Source: Archegozetes longisetosus (Eukaryota; Arthropoda; Arachnida; Sarcoptiformes; Trhypochthoniidae). From it: a DNA stretch of 64,000 nucleotides. The stretch covers positions 4,760,001 through 4,824,000 of the forward strand of contig JAEMBT020000005.1 in NCBI GenBank assembly GCA_018873245.2, in the 5' to 3' direction. Below the pieces are notes generated by a model. The model was not told the origin of the DNA, did no database searches, and saw only the letters and a program-made list of their open reading frames with translations. The translations under genes and the position numbers were made by a program. Shown in pieces: positions 45,330-61,449 of this stretch. Every line of letters begins with the position of its first letter. Positions within the stretch are counted from its first letter, which is position 1.

Positions 45330-45359
45330 CTTTTCTCTCTCTCTCTCTCTTTCTCTCTG
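45281..45359. repeat. (TC)n microsatellite with TTTC interruptions
   Basis: About 79 bases of TC dinucleotide with a short TTTC block in the middle. It accounts for a spurious Arg/Glu-rich frame on the minus strand. Confidence 0.95.
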
Positions 45360-46385
45360 CAAAGTGCAAATCTCTTCCAGGGTGATTCAAATTACAACTT
45401 ACACATTGAAATTTGTTTTTACTTAACAATCACTTTTTTCATATAATTGTTTCATCTTTTTATTCAACAATTGAGTAGTTAATGCATTTAGATTTATATT
45501 TGAATTTTGTATCCCTTCTCTTATTCTAAAGTATGGTTTATGACTATGAAAAGCAATTCTTGCTTCTGTCAAACCCATATATTTATGACATTTTGATTGC
45601 AAATTTGAATTTGTTTAGTTTTATTTAAAAGATCAATAATATGACATTTGATATACCGTTTAGTGTTTCTGGCATTTGTTTGTTTAATATTGTATTTTGA
45701 CCAAATGGTTTTTACTTTTTGGTTTTATAATGCTTCAAAACAGCAAACATTCAATCATTTGTATCGAATTTTCATATGAAACCGTTTCTCCCTAAAAGCA
45801 ACTAATCCAATATTTCTACTCTTTATAATACTTGACTGAATTGCCTCAATGAGGAAACAAATGTAAAAAATACCGATTTATCATTAATGAAGTATTAGCG
45901 AAAGATAAATTGCCAATTATACCAATGAACGACATCGACCAATATATATATTTTGTTTAATTTAACGCCAAACTGTATACCAATTTTATTCTATTTTAAC
46001 TTGTCAATTAAATTTGACTCAATTCTATAATTATCTCTTCAAAAATGATAAGCACACTACAATAATTAATATTTTCATTTTGCTATCACTTCATTGCTTC
46101 TTATATAGAGTGCAAACGCACCAATTCAACTCTGTCTCAACTTATTACTAATATCTTATATGAACCATGTCTAACAGAAATTTGATCATTTTTCTACTTG
46201 CTCGTTTCGTACTTTCCGCTTGTATTTATGTTCGTTGTTTAATAAGTTGAACACACACTTTGATTGCCACGTCTGTAAAGCAAATTAATTTTGTTTTTCA
46301 TATATCGGTTCAACAGTCAAACAACTGAACTGCTATGAACTGCTAACCTTACACATTTCAAAAAATCAACTATAAACTTTACTCC

Positions 46386-46414
46386 AACCTAACCTAACCT
46401 AACCTAACCTAACC
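46386..46414 (-). repeat. Interstitial (CCTAA)n telomere-type array
   Basis: Five perfect AACCT units and a partial sixth, that is (TTAGG)n on the minus strand. It is the only perfect array of the three in the window. Confidence 0.85.
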
Positions 46415-47721
46415 AAACTCTACAAATTGGTTCAATAATTGATTTTTGATTCCAACTGAAGATATTGTTCTCGTTGGAGACATTTATTGATCAAATAAAT
46501 GGGCAATTTTGGTGAGACGAATAGTTGATTTTTGGTTGAAGAGATTTTGAAAAATAAATACATAGAGATATATAAGTGTTAGGTATAGCCCTTGCCATTT
46601 ATATGGTTAATTGACCGGAAAAGCCATCAAATTAAAATAAATAAATGATAGACCCATATATGCGATCGTATGAATGCTAGTAAAGTATTGGACGACTAGT
46701 AAGACCTCGTTTTTTCCTATAATTGCTTGATTTACTATTTATTAAACGCAATTTGATTGCAGTTATAGTATGATGTGATTATTTTTAATTTTTAATGGAT
46801 TAAACAGTAAATTGACAAATAATCCTCCTTTTGCAAGTTTATAGTGAATGGTATAATTTAATGATACTATTTTTATATATAAGGAGATTAAACCAACTAA
46901 AAATATCTTAACCTAAGCTACTCTATATACCAGTACAATCATAACTGAAATGAAATATTTAGATGCTCTAGTCATCTCTGTTTTATGTGTTTGTTTGGAC
47001 TTAGTACTGTAATGCACCTTATTTTCTAAGTTCACAAGTATTCATAATATTTATCACTATTAGTCATCATTTTATTCAACTTATAAAGACTGAGCCAAAT
47101 TACATACTATTATAGAAAATATACTTTCAACTTTGAAACATAAGTTTGACATTAATAATATCTTAATATGTTTGTGGGTGACAAATGAAGTGCATGTTCA
47201 TATAACTCCTATCGAGAACTGACTAAATAATGCGTATTAATACCAATAGAAGAAAAGACATTTGAACAATATATCATTTATTTGTTTACATCCTTAATGA
47301 ATAAGAAAATGATTGCACAATTTAGATGAATCGAAATGATTAATATAGGTAGACTAGTTGACAAACATCTTTATTGACTGAATGACTTTTCAGTAATAAA
47401 TGTTCTATTTTCACCTATAAGTAGTACCTTGACAAGCGAATTTTAGTTCTAGTTTAACATGCCAATTCTAGTTTAATTTCCTCAATTTTTATATATTCAC
47501 TTTAGAAAACAAATATGTCAAAAATAACAACTTCAAATTGTTTAACGTAACTTCTTTATCATTTGTTTATTTGTCAATAGCTTTTGACGGCATTTCAAAA
47601 CGCTGTCAAAATGACTCCATATTGAGAGATATTTTCTAATAATTAAAATAATTGATTGAAGTGATGCATAGCTAACCAACTGTTGAGTTGGAAAAATTTG
47701 AGTTACGATTCTGCTGGCATA

Positions 47722-47780
47722 AAGCTACTTTAGATTGATATAACTACCCTAGATTGATATAGCTACTTTAGATTATTTGA
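47722..47780. repeat. Tandem repeat, 19-20-bp unit, three copies
   Basis: Units follow ARCTACYYTAGATTGATAT; the third is diverged at its end. Confidence 0.8.
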
Positions 47781-49266
47781 TTGCTATAAATTCAATGTTT
47801 TCCATCGCTTATATCAATATAGTCATAATGAAACCTATTATATGCTCTTCTGAGTATTCTAATAGACAATCGATAAGTCCTCGATCGACTAGTATGTTTT
47901 TCTCTTAAATGTCTTAATTTAGTGTAAATATTTGATATTTGATATTGTTGCCTAAGTCCTATATAGTCCTATCATAATTGAAATAATATTACTGATAGCA
48001 CTTTATGGCACTGATCCGATGTTACGCTGTAAGTCATATTCATAATTGATTGTCATATGAAATCATATTTACTTAAAGTTAATAGGCTTTAAGTCATGAA
48101 TCAATATCGCATTATAAGACTAGATTTTTCAATTGTAATTAATGCTACTTTTGTTTGTAATCGATTGTTGTGTCAACTATTCCTACAGCTAAATCTCAAT
48201 AGGGAATGAAGACTTGCATGAAGATCTATATGAATTACTTAAATAAACTTATTTTGTCTGCAAATCGAGCTGCTCCTTGTTACTTATCTTAAGCTAATTT
48301 TCTAACTAAATCTAAAACTAGTGATATGTTTGAGAAATTTGTGTTTATAATCAAATAAATTTTTAATTGATTAGCTTATATTCGCCGAAGGATCAATGTG
48401 TTTGCAGCGAAATCGGATTTCATCAAAATTGCCTTAAGGCCAGTGGAGTAGAAGTGTTTGCATAGAAAGCCAAACACAACAATGATGTTAATGCATAATA
48501 TAAGTTGAATATATACGAGAATTTACTTTAGCGGAATAGTATTCAATCAGATTGATGAACGCATTTAGAGGGTTGCGATCAGATAAAACAATTGTCAATA
48601 TTATACTTAAACCATATAATATGCTGAGTTTCAAGTATTTAACTACATTTGCTTTGCAAAACGCTGATAATTAGGTTATGCCTTCTTTACCAAAGTTTTA
48701 CCATAAAACTCATAAATGAATGCTAACAGAAAAAAGCAATAATAATAAATTGTAATTACATACAATATCCGCCATAGTTTAGTCCGTAATAGAACAATAA
48801 TAAACCGAGTTTTATGATACAACAATAATAAACTCAATTCTTTACTCTCAAAATATTCTGTTTTAAATCATTCTGTTATGAAATATTAGTTTTCGAGTTA
48901 ACTCACTCATGCATTAAGATTTATAATGAAAGTAAAAAAGAGTTTTTTTTTGTTAATAAATTACTCGTTATGTTTAGAAATACGTTGAAAAACTCCGAAA
49001 TATACTAAAAACCCAGTAACACATTCATAAACCTAGAGATCACGCACTCAATTAGGCTTCTGGGAGTGTTCTGTTTTGAATAAAAACATGTCAATACAAT
49101 TCTTAATTGTATTTACTCTTTATTTTATTGACCAGAACTCGAGCGTCAAGAGAAAACAGAACAGTAGAGCAATTGCTGGACAATTCTGGTTGAGAAAAGG
49201 ATCGATTTATAAGAGAGAAGAGATCAGAGACTTGTCGCAAGTCTATAACAAATCTATAGCCTAGAA

Positions 49267-50731
49267 ATGCCTGATTCGCCTTCTGAGAGTAATAGTCCCA
49301 AAGATCATCACGAGCTAATTAATACATCTTTTTATGATGGAAATACAACTGCAATGTCATCTACATTAACACCAATACTAGATGTTCATAAAGGAAGACC
49401 AGTCAGATTACAAGTTAAAGTTATGGTTCCCGTTCACGATCATCCAAATGTAAGCTCTATTATACTTGATGATTAGCATAGCCACGAGAAAGCATGCCTT
49501 CCTATGCCTACATTCCTATCAGACCATAATCAATCACATCATATCAGATTGAATTCTTCTTCGTTTTAGATGAGAAAATGTGAATTAGCAATTTTAGTAA
49601 AAGTGAATTAAGATTAAAAATTAAGCTGAAAACGATAACATAGCAACGGTGCTTTTCTCGTATCTATGCACTATTTTGATATCTCTGACTGCACACCTAT
49701 ATTTCTAACAGCTTTCAAAATGAAATAATCTAATTCAAACTGATTATTTCTAAAGTCAAAAGTCATTTTATTTCACTTTATCCCTAGTTTAATTTTGTTG
49801 GAAAACTATTGGGTCCGAAAGGCAATTCCCTGAAGTGGCTTCAAGAACAAACTCAGACCAAAATGGCAATTCTAGGACGTGGCTCCATGAGAGATAAACA
49901 GAAAGTAAGATTTATTAGTGTTTTGTGGCTTTGAATGTCATATATATATGTTTGATATAAGGAGGAGGAACTTCGCAAAACACTCGATCCTAAGTATTCC
50001 CATCTCAATGAAGAACTTCATGTCGAGATAACAGCTTTTGCGCCCGCACCAGAAGCTTATCTTCGAATGGGCAATGCTTTGCATGAAGTCAAACGATTTC
50101 TTGTTCCTGTAAGTCTTCACATATTTGACTTCATAAATGTTTTCATATATTTTCAATGCAAACTCAATTATAATACACGTAAATGTCTTATTATTTCTAA
50201 GGACTATTACGATGATATACGCCAACAGCAATTGAGAGAATTGGGAATTCTCAATATTGACAAGAAGCCTAACAACAAGTTAAGGTATAAACAATTGTTT
50301 AGAAGATGATTAGTTTGAAATAAGTTTGAAAATGGATTACTTGCTGCAGAACAAATGATAGCATTGGAGCGCGTGCTACGATGCGAGACAACGATCAGAC
50401 GAATCCTATCCATCAAATAGCATCAAGCGAGGGTTCGAACATAGGAGTAGCATCACCTCCACATCTGGTCAGTCCGAACACTAATGGTTACTCTAATAAT
50501 GACTGTTCAATGCCTTACAATATAAACGGGGAGAATGATGCAGATCTAAGTGATTGTAGGTGTTTATAGGGCTTAGATTTAGCTAAATATTATCTAAATA
50601 TTATTCATTTTCATGCAGGCTGGCAACAAAAATCAACATTTAAATTATCCTCACGTCATAATAATAACAGTAAAGGGTCTCTTTATCGCGAAAAGCCATA
50701 CTCTAGAATTAGTCATACCATTTTTCATTAG
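49267..50731 (+). CDS. KHDRBS/Sam68-like KH-domain RNA-binding protein, six exons
   Basis: CDS is join(49267..49449,49788..49904,49962..50108,50202..50284,50350..50555,50619..50731), 282 residues. STAR-family proteins of this type bind U/A-rich RNA and control splicing and signalling. The KH domain starts with [10 protein letters not shown] and continues [19 protein letters not shown], with the GXXG loop GPKG. Next come [20 protein letters not shown] and [23 protein letters not shown]2-like segment [20 protein letters not shown] follows. The last exon ends LYREKPYSR, matching the C-terminal YREHPYGR nuclear localisation motif of Sam68. An in-frame TAA lies upstream of the start. No QUA1 dimerisation region is visible in the first 61 residues. 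The exon 5 donor GATT/GTAGGT was chosen because only it reaches the conserved tail. Confidence 0.88.
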
Positions 50732-52029
50732 CACTTCTCACCGATTCCTCTCATCTCTATTCAAATTGATCTAATCACTAAATCTCACTATTCTTACCAG
50801 TTAGGCTTTACATTTATTTTCCAAATTCCTATTATTATGTAATTGATTTTTAATTACTAAATTCTTGTCATCTCAATATTGTCTCATGTTTCTATGATTA
50901 TTTCAAATTAAATTATTATTCATTCGATTTTTAATTATTGTTTCTAATTCATCCAAATTGAAACCATTCTTCGAATTAGTTCAGGTCATATTCATCTGTG
51001 GTCTATTTTCAACGACGTGTCACTTTCAAAGAAAAATTTTTTTAAACATAACCAGACTATTAGTGTCTTAATCGCAAAAACCTTTTGTAACGATTGAGAA
51101 AACTTTTGGTTAATATCAAGAATGAACAGCAGCATCGCAATTAGAGTTGGTAAAGAATGGACACCCAAATTGAGTGCTTTTCCCAAAGCTATATGCTATG
51201 AATGCCAAATTAATGATCACTATTAGTCGATAACTAGTGAATCCCCATCACAATTAGTCTAACTTCATTCAATGCTTCTCTTCATTTAGACCTACTACAT
51301 TAGCGCAACGTTAATTTCTTCCGAAAACAATCCAACTCAATCTCTTTTACTTTTCACTATCACTAGTACACCATCTATTGTTCTTAGTAATTCAATTATC
51401 CACAATTGCAGTTTTCTATTTGGAAACCTTCAACAACCAATCCATTGTTTCAGTAGAAGCCAATTATTTTTGGCTCAATGAATCATCACAACTTCGAAAT
51501 GACTTTTTCTCGAAATAAACAAATAGTTTTCTATAAAATTAAAAACGAAACCTTCAATAATGAATGGTTTAATGTCTCTGTAAATTTTATAAAGTGTTGA
51601 CTCTATATACAAATAGAGGATGGCATTAATTTTAACCAAACAATAGATCAAAACAAGTGTCTTCGGAAACAGTAGAACCAACAATTCAAATAAGTATTTC
51701 ATACAACTCGTTTTTCAACAATATACAGCTCTACTTATTTATAAATTTATATAAATTCACTTACATTCTAATACTTCGCTTAATAAATGCTTCATTCATG
51801 TGTTCAAGAATACAAATTCAGTCCAGGTTTTATACTTTAACTCAATAATACTTAAATCGTGTCTATGCTTACTATAATTCATTGTATTCTTCGACACAAA
51901 AATTCGCAAAGGATGACAACATGAAACAGACTTTAATTGGATGAGAAAAATTGGATTTATGGGCACAAAGATCATACTTTTTATATAAAATTTATAAAAT
52001 AAATAGCAATCTATTTAGAGAATGTAAAA
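50732..52029. other. Intergenic between convergent KHDRBS-like and SRP54 genes
   Basis: Contains the two 3' UTRs by position. No coding exon is supported and the composition is AT-rich throughout. No repeat or structured element seen. Confidence 0.45.
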
Positions 52030-55220
<3,191 letters not shown>

Positions 55221-58208
55221 ATGATTTTCGAGTACAAATATTTGTCAAATTCACATTTGAAAGGATTCGAAAGTTATAAGGTATTCAAATATTTCAATGT
55301 TTCATTTCATTTTATTCAACATTTTATTAGACTTTATATATTTGATTCCCTTTATTACTGATTTTATTTTTATTATTACTCATTTATTTCTCACTCGCAT
55401 TCACACTAATCTCTTACTCAGTTTTGAAGGACTTCACACTGACTTTCGCCTCTTTTCCTTGTTTATGTAAACAATTACCTCCAACTAAGTTTAATAACTT
55501 CTCTCGTTTCTGATTAATATCGATTGAAGGACTCAACTTTTCCAATCATTTCTCAATTTGTCTTATATTTGATTAAAAATATATTTGATTTTTACTGAAA
55601 GTTTAGTCGATTTGGAAGAAAATTGAAGTGATTATGAAAATGCATATTAAGCTAAAATATTATCTCTTAAAGTCTAAATTGAGTACAGATAGTGAATATT
55701 AGTGTCAGTTCTCAATGAAACGATAAGAAGAGTCAACATTGATGTTTTCTGCTTTCGTTAACTGGAAGAATGACTTCTTTTATCTTGAGTTGAATTAGTT
55801 TTAATCGACTTGTATTATCATATGATATTAAATTGATATTGAATCAACTCAAATGTCACACCAATTCGACTTTGAAAATATATTCAAATTAACTCTATTC
55901 AATTCTATTCATTTAGTCTGAACTTGTTTATTTTGTTTTTTAAAATTTGGTTATATTTATATCAAAAGAAAATATCTGATATTTTTCAACATTTTATTTA
56001 TACCATTTCATACGTTTTAATATTAATCATAATTGTTATCGAAAAATATGATATTTTCTCAAACTTGAGCCAAAATTACAATCAAAACATGTTTCAAGGC
56101 TAGGGTTGGCGGGAATCGAAAAACTTTCAAAATGCTTCAGAACAATGAAAAATATACTAAACTTATTTCGGCGATAGCTTTAAGACATTACGCAATAATG
56201 TTTTAAGGCATTTGTTTTATGGGTAAATCCTATTTGGGACATACCTAAAAAATTAAATATGGAAAAATAACTTTCAATTTCAGATTGGTTTCAGTTTTTT
56301 CCTCACAAAAATTCAAAGGATAACACATGTTTTTAAGACCAGATAAAATTACTGCTCAAATTTGATATATTCGATATTAAATGCATCAGTAGTCGATATG
56401 TTTAGATCAAATCAAAGGTTGGAATATGCGGGTTGAGAAAATTTTCCGACACATATGTTTGGAAAGTTGATTTATGTATTTACATCCTATTTAGAAGTCT
56501 ATACAACCCAGATTTTAATCTACTAATTCCTATGCATATACTTTATACAGATAAACAATTTTATTATTCCGTTGAATAAATGAATCAATTTTTGATTTGA
56601 CTTGAAAATGCCACCAATTTACTGGAAGGTTTAGCATGCATTCATCTAGAATATAAGATAAAAAATAAAGTCTAATAATTTTCAGATGTGAATTATTTAT
56701 CATATAACTAATGATAATTTACTTGTTGAATTACAGTATAGCTCACAAGACACTAGTCCTCTTAGCAATTATGTAATGCACCCGTTTTGGAATCAAGCTG
56801 TTAAGGTATAATTTCTTATCAAATTTACAGAATAAGAGTCTCACATTTCAAACTTTTCATTTCGACTATAATCTAAATGCTTCATTACTCTCTCTTCCCA
56901 TTGAACAAATATAACTTTGAAGAAATTAACTTTGAAAAGCTTGAAAGATAGACTCTTATTCCATTCGCTATCCATTTGAAAGCAAAGATTAATTTAAATT
57001 ATTGAATAATTAAACTAATAGCTAGTTCCGTCATGGCTCGCACCTAATGTGTTAACATTTACTGGGTTTTTATTTACTGTTGCGAACTGTTTATTATTAA
57101 CAATATATGACAAAGATTTTTGTGCATCGAGTGACTCAATACCGCAGTGCTCATCAGTGCCTGCATGGGTTTGGTTTGCATGTGCGGTCAGCCATTTCTT
57201 AGCTCACACCTTAGACGGAATCGATGGCAAACATGCCAGACGTACCAAATCAAGTGGACCTTTAGGTGAATTGATGGATCACGGAATGGACAGTTGGACC
57301 GCTCTTTTTATTCCCTTCTGTATTTATTCGATTTTTGGTCGTGCGGATTATAGTGAAAGTCCTTTAAGAATGTTGTTCATATTTTGGACTATTTTTCTTA
57401 CTTTTTACTTATCTCATTGGGAGAAATATAATACTGGAATTTTGTACCTACCCTGGAGTTATGATGCCTCTCAGCTCGCACTTTTCATACTTTACATTAT
57501 TACTGGCATTAGATCACATAAATATTGGAAATTTAATGTTCCAGTGTTCAATATCTCCACTGGAAATTTCTTTGAGTTACTTTCTTATTGTAAGTCTTCA
57601 AATGATTTATCAGTTGTAGTCTTAAAATTGATTTCTAATTTCAGTCGGCAGTTTCGTAGTGTCAGCGCCTGTCACTATTTATAACGTCTATTCCTGCAAA
57701 ACTCTAAAACAGCCAACTTTTTGGGAGTCCTTCAGACCACTCGTTCCTTTGATAGTATTGTTTACAATTACAACAGGTTGGGCCACTTTTTCTCCGTCTG
57801 ATGTCATCGAAATAGAGCCGCGAACTTTCTATTTAATGGTCGGAACAGTATTTTCTAACATTGCCGTAAGTTATGTCTGACATGTGCTTGTTTAAATGAC
57901 TAAATACTTTTTATTGTTTCAAGTGTCGACTTATCGTGAGTCAGATGTCATCGACCAGATGTGAAGCCGTCAATTGGTTTCTGTTTCCATTAGCAATATC
58001 TCTGCTGAGCGTACTTTTCATTCCAATTGCTACACAAAACGAGTTGTTGATTTTAAGATTGAATACATTACTATTTTGTATTTTACACATTCATTACGGG
58101 GTTTGTGTAGTGCGACAAATGTGCGACCATTTCAGAATCAATTGTTTTTCACTGAAGAAGAGAGACACGAGTCCAGAAACTGAAAGTTTAGGTAAATTAA
58201 AGCAATGA
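55221..58208 (+). CDS. EPT1: Ethanolamine phosphotransferase, EPT1/SELENOI type without selenocysteine, five exons
   Basis: CDS is join(55221..55280,56737..56805,57022..57589,57645..57865,57924..58208), 400 residues (human SELENOI 397). The enzyme transfers phosphoethanolamine from CDP-ethanolamine to diacylglycerol, making phosphatidylethanolamine in ER/Golgi membranes. The CDP-alcohol phosphotransferase motif DG-x2-AR-x8-G-x3-D-x3-D is complete at residues 111-133. Family blocks include NYVMHPFWNQAVK, LVPSWLAPNVLTFTGFL, LSHWEKYNTGILYLPWSYD and QMSSTRCEAVNW. Several hydrophobic segments follow, consistent with a multi-pass membrane protein. Vertebrate SELENOI has a UGA-encoded Sec near the C-terminus; here the tail reads SLKKRDTSPETESLGKLKQ with no Sec or Cys at that place. 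The first two exons are tiny (20 and 23 residues) and intron 1 is 1456 bp, but both match the family N-terminus well. Confidence 0.94.
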
Positions 58209-60273
58209 AAGGATCGATTTTCGATATATTGCAAACATATAAAATTTCTCTATTAGTTTAATGAATTGGTAAATTCAGACGACCGTTGCTTCAACTCAAA
58301 TACCAAACAAATTACAGACAAATGAAATTTTTAACCATTTATATACCATAACTCCGATCCAGTCGAGCAAAAAAGTGTTGAGAAATTTAAAAACCTCATT
58401 TGGTTTTTTTTTGTTTGAAGTAATGTAAATGTATTCATACCCGAAATTTAAAAGTTAGTAAATTTTATTTTATTTATATAAATTCAATGATTAATTGACT
58501 GATTTTTTTGAAATGACATTTTTAAATGAAGAACAAAATAATACGAATTGAAAGCAACGTAAGTTTTAATGTCTTGTTATATTATATTCTAGCTAAAAAT
58601 CAATTTATATATATTTGGATTGTTATCTATTCAACTTACAAATAATTAACACTTCTATTAATTTCAATTTCAATAGGAATTGATGAATTGAAATATTTGT
58701 GTGCAACTTTGTAAATACAATACTCATAAAGGAATTTTTTGATAAATGTATTAAATTTGTTCATAATAGTAACTTTAATAATCATTGCCTATTAACTGCA
58801 AGTACTAAAGTTACGTTTATAACTAGTCTAACATTTCAAATTTGGTGTGTCTAATAAAAATGTTGATCATTTCATTACATAATTGCTTCTTTAATCATTT
58901 GCTACGTTTCAGACTCGGTCCTCACTTAAAATATGTGCTTCTCTTTAAAATGCCCTCAAGTCCTTCACTCAAACCACCCATTAATTAGCCTCAACAGTTT
59001 GACCAACAGTTCTTGTCCAAAAAATAAATATTCTCTCTTCAAATACTTCATTGCAAATCAACTAATTTGCCTTTTATTTCAACCAATTCAATCAAATCTA
59101 GACTTGGACCCTCGATGCATTCAAATAAATTCTAATTTCATCTAATCATTGCATCAATTCGACAGATGTTTTCACAGAGAATATATGACAAAACATTAGT
59201 TAAGTTTGAACAAGTTTTCGTCAGCTTAATGTAACTAAACATTTTATTAGTTGAAGACTAACTACAATTGCATAGCAATAGAAAACCTAATGTTTCGTTG
59301 ATTTAAAAAATGAAATGCAATAGCTGTTAGTGACTTTTGTTGAAATGAATAAAATAGTTAAAGTGAGAGATGATTATATTTATGAAATGATCATTACTTC
59401 CGATACGAAAAGTTAGATAGAATAGAGGAATGTTAGGAAAAAAGGTTAAAATAGGAAAAGAGAAATAGATAAGTAGAAAGTCTCGTGTCTTATTCGTAAA
59501 CTATAGGGAATGGGGAAGAGGTTTGGTATTCAAATCTCGTCTTGTGAACGCATCTCAAAGCAAAACTGAACTAATAGTTATAATACGACTAAAAGGTAAG
59601 ATCACTTCATGTGACCTTCACGTATGGCGTCTTTGTTTGTATTATATGCTTGAACAGTAGGTATGATTTGAAGAACTCATTTATATCTTAAGTATCTTTT
59701 TCACTACAAACGCAGACCATTCAATTAATCTATTATTAACTTTTTCTGTGAACGGCAAACTTAAACTTTATGTAAGAATTATTAAAATTTTCTTATTATT
59801 TATTTATTTATTTATTTATTACTCAATTGCCTATTGATTAATGACATTGTCATCATTTGAGTCAGTTTATTGTTTAAATTAAATTATCAATAAGTGTGTC
59901 TAATTGTTGATTATTATGTTGTTAAATATTAATTTAGATATTATTACATAATAGATATAATTAATAAAATAGTCATAAGTGTTGTCCTAATTCCCTGTTT
60001 TCATATCTTGTAATAATTTTTCGTTGAGTTTTATTCCTATTATTGTATTATTCTTCAATTGACAAATTCAAATAATTCAAACATTTATTCAAATAATCAT
60101 TAAATATGTGAACTTTTCATTCGTAAGGTTTTCAAATTAACTTTTTAATATTGAACAGTTTTAATTAATAATTTACTCATTCTCTAATAGCTGAACGATA
60201 GCAACAAATGTTGACTATGGAACAAATTAAATGGTTCAACAATTGAGTGAATAATTGATTTGATATTAATATA
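58209..60273. other. Intergenic: EPT1 3' flank and PLAG-like 5' flank
   Basis: No coding exon supported. A purine-rich stretch (59400-59600) ends in AAAAG/GTAAGA, donor-like, at about 59594. An acceptor-like TTGAACAG ends near 60160, so a 5' UTR intron of the zinc-finger gene is possible. A (TTTA)n run lies at 59798-59820. Confidence 0.4.
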
Positions 60274-61449
60274 ATGCGAAACACGTCTAATATTAATGAA
60301 TTGAATGGTCTGAACGTAATGAACATCAATAGTATTAGCAATAATATAAACATAGACGCGAATAGCATCAGCACAACAGCAATTAGTCTGACTCACAACT
60401 GCAACGATGTCCAACCGATCAATCTTCCAGTGGCCACAAAGTCACAACCTAAGCCCAAAACCAAATGTCCTCAAACCTCATCGCGACAAACAAAACGTCC
60501 GCCTTCTGAACGACGGTTTAAGTGTGACCAATGTGAACGTATGTAGCTTTGATTAGATGATTGATTGATTATTGACTGATTGGTTATTGATTGATTGACT
60601 GATTATTTAACGAATTGATTGATAGCTAATGATTGTATTTGAAATTTAGGAATGTTTTTCACTCGTAAAGACGTGAAAAGGCATTTGGTGGTTCACACAG
60701 GGATTCGAAACTTCGCGTGTCCTTATTGTACACAACGGTTTGGTAGAAAAGATCATTTAGTAAGACATGCCAAGAAGAGTCACAACAGAGACACTCGGTC
60801 TTCTACTACTTTGAGAAATAGTTCTGCAACGCATACCTCGAACAAGGCAAATGCATTGCCGGCACTCATTCAACCAAAAAATACTAATATCTCAATATTA
60901 AGCCAACAAATTAATAACAATTCGGCCAAACATTCGGCATTCAATTACACGAATAGCCAGAACGGAGATCATTCGACTCTTGTTCTCTTAACCAATAGTA
61001 ATAATAATAATAATAATATTAACGTTAATAATAATAGTAATAATGATAATCACTGTTCAAGTTATGCTCATCACTCGAATCATTCAAACACTAATCTAAA
61101 TAATATAGGGATTAGTGGAATGCATACCAACGAATCTTTATATGTGTCGGGAGTGCATAGTTTCGACGAAATGATTACCTCAAACGCAATGAAGAGCGAG
61201 AGCTCAGCACTAGGAGCTCACCACTACTTTGCATTTCCAGTGAACACCACTCCGTTGACATATCCTCACTCATCATCATTGTTACAAAACTGTTTTGTAA
61301 ACAGCTCGAATGCGAATGTGAGTTCGTGTGGCAGTACAGCCACAGTCGCAGCTTTTGGTATACCGGTGTCTAATGCCTCTAATCCCATACATACAACTCT
61401 GTTAGATGTCAATCCATCTCTACCTCATTTCAATCAAGCTTTTCAATAA
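60274..61449 (+). CDS. PLAG-family C2H2 zinc-finger protein with two fingers, two exons
   Basis: CDS is join(60274..60538,60650..61449), 354 residues. Likely a nuclear DNA-binding transcription factor. Two C2H2 fingers lie at about 82-133. The first has C84, C87, H100 and H104, with [17 protein letters not shown]. The second has C112, C115, H128 and H133, with [20 protein letters not shown]. These closely match the last two fingers of vertebrate PLAG1 (FYTRKDVRRHMVVHTG and [20 protein letters not shown]). The intron falls inside finger 1 and splices in frame. The rest is low-complexity, rich in Asn, Ser, His and Thr, with Asn runs from AAT repeats. In-frame TGA codons upstream support the start. 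Vertebrate PLAG proteins have seven fingers; the first five are absent here. Confidence 0.85.

Larger units (their letters stand above)
37833..49266. other. Gene-poor AT-rich region, right half
   Basis: No recognisable coding exon. The open frames are short, of biased composition and unlike any family I know. The region holds many short repeats, listed separately, plus CAGAGC-type repeats at about 40970-41008. The last 130 bases (49138-49266) after an acceptor-like site are probably 5' UTR of the KHDRBS-like gene. Confidence 0.45.

Noticed and set aside
45229..45429. Minus-strand Arg/Glu-rich frame
   Set aside because: It is a translation of the (TC)n microsatellite.
49076..49264. 62-codon frame just before the KHDRBS-like start
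   Set aside because: It is in a different frame from the real start, ends two bases before the ATG, and crosses an acceptor-like site; best read as 5' UTR.
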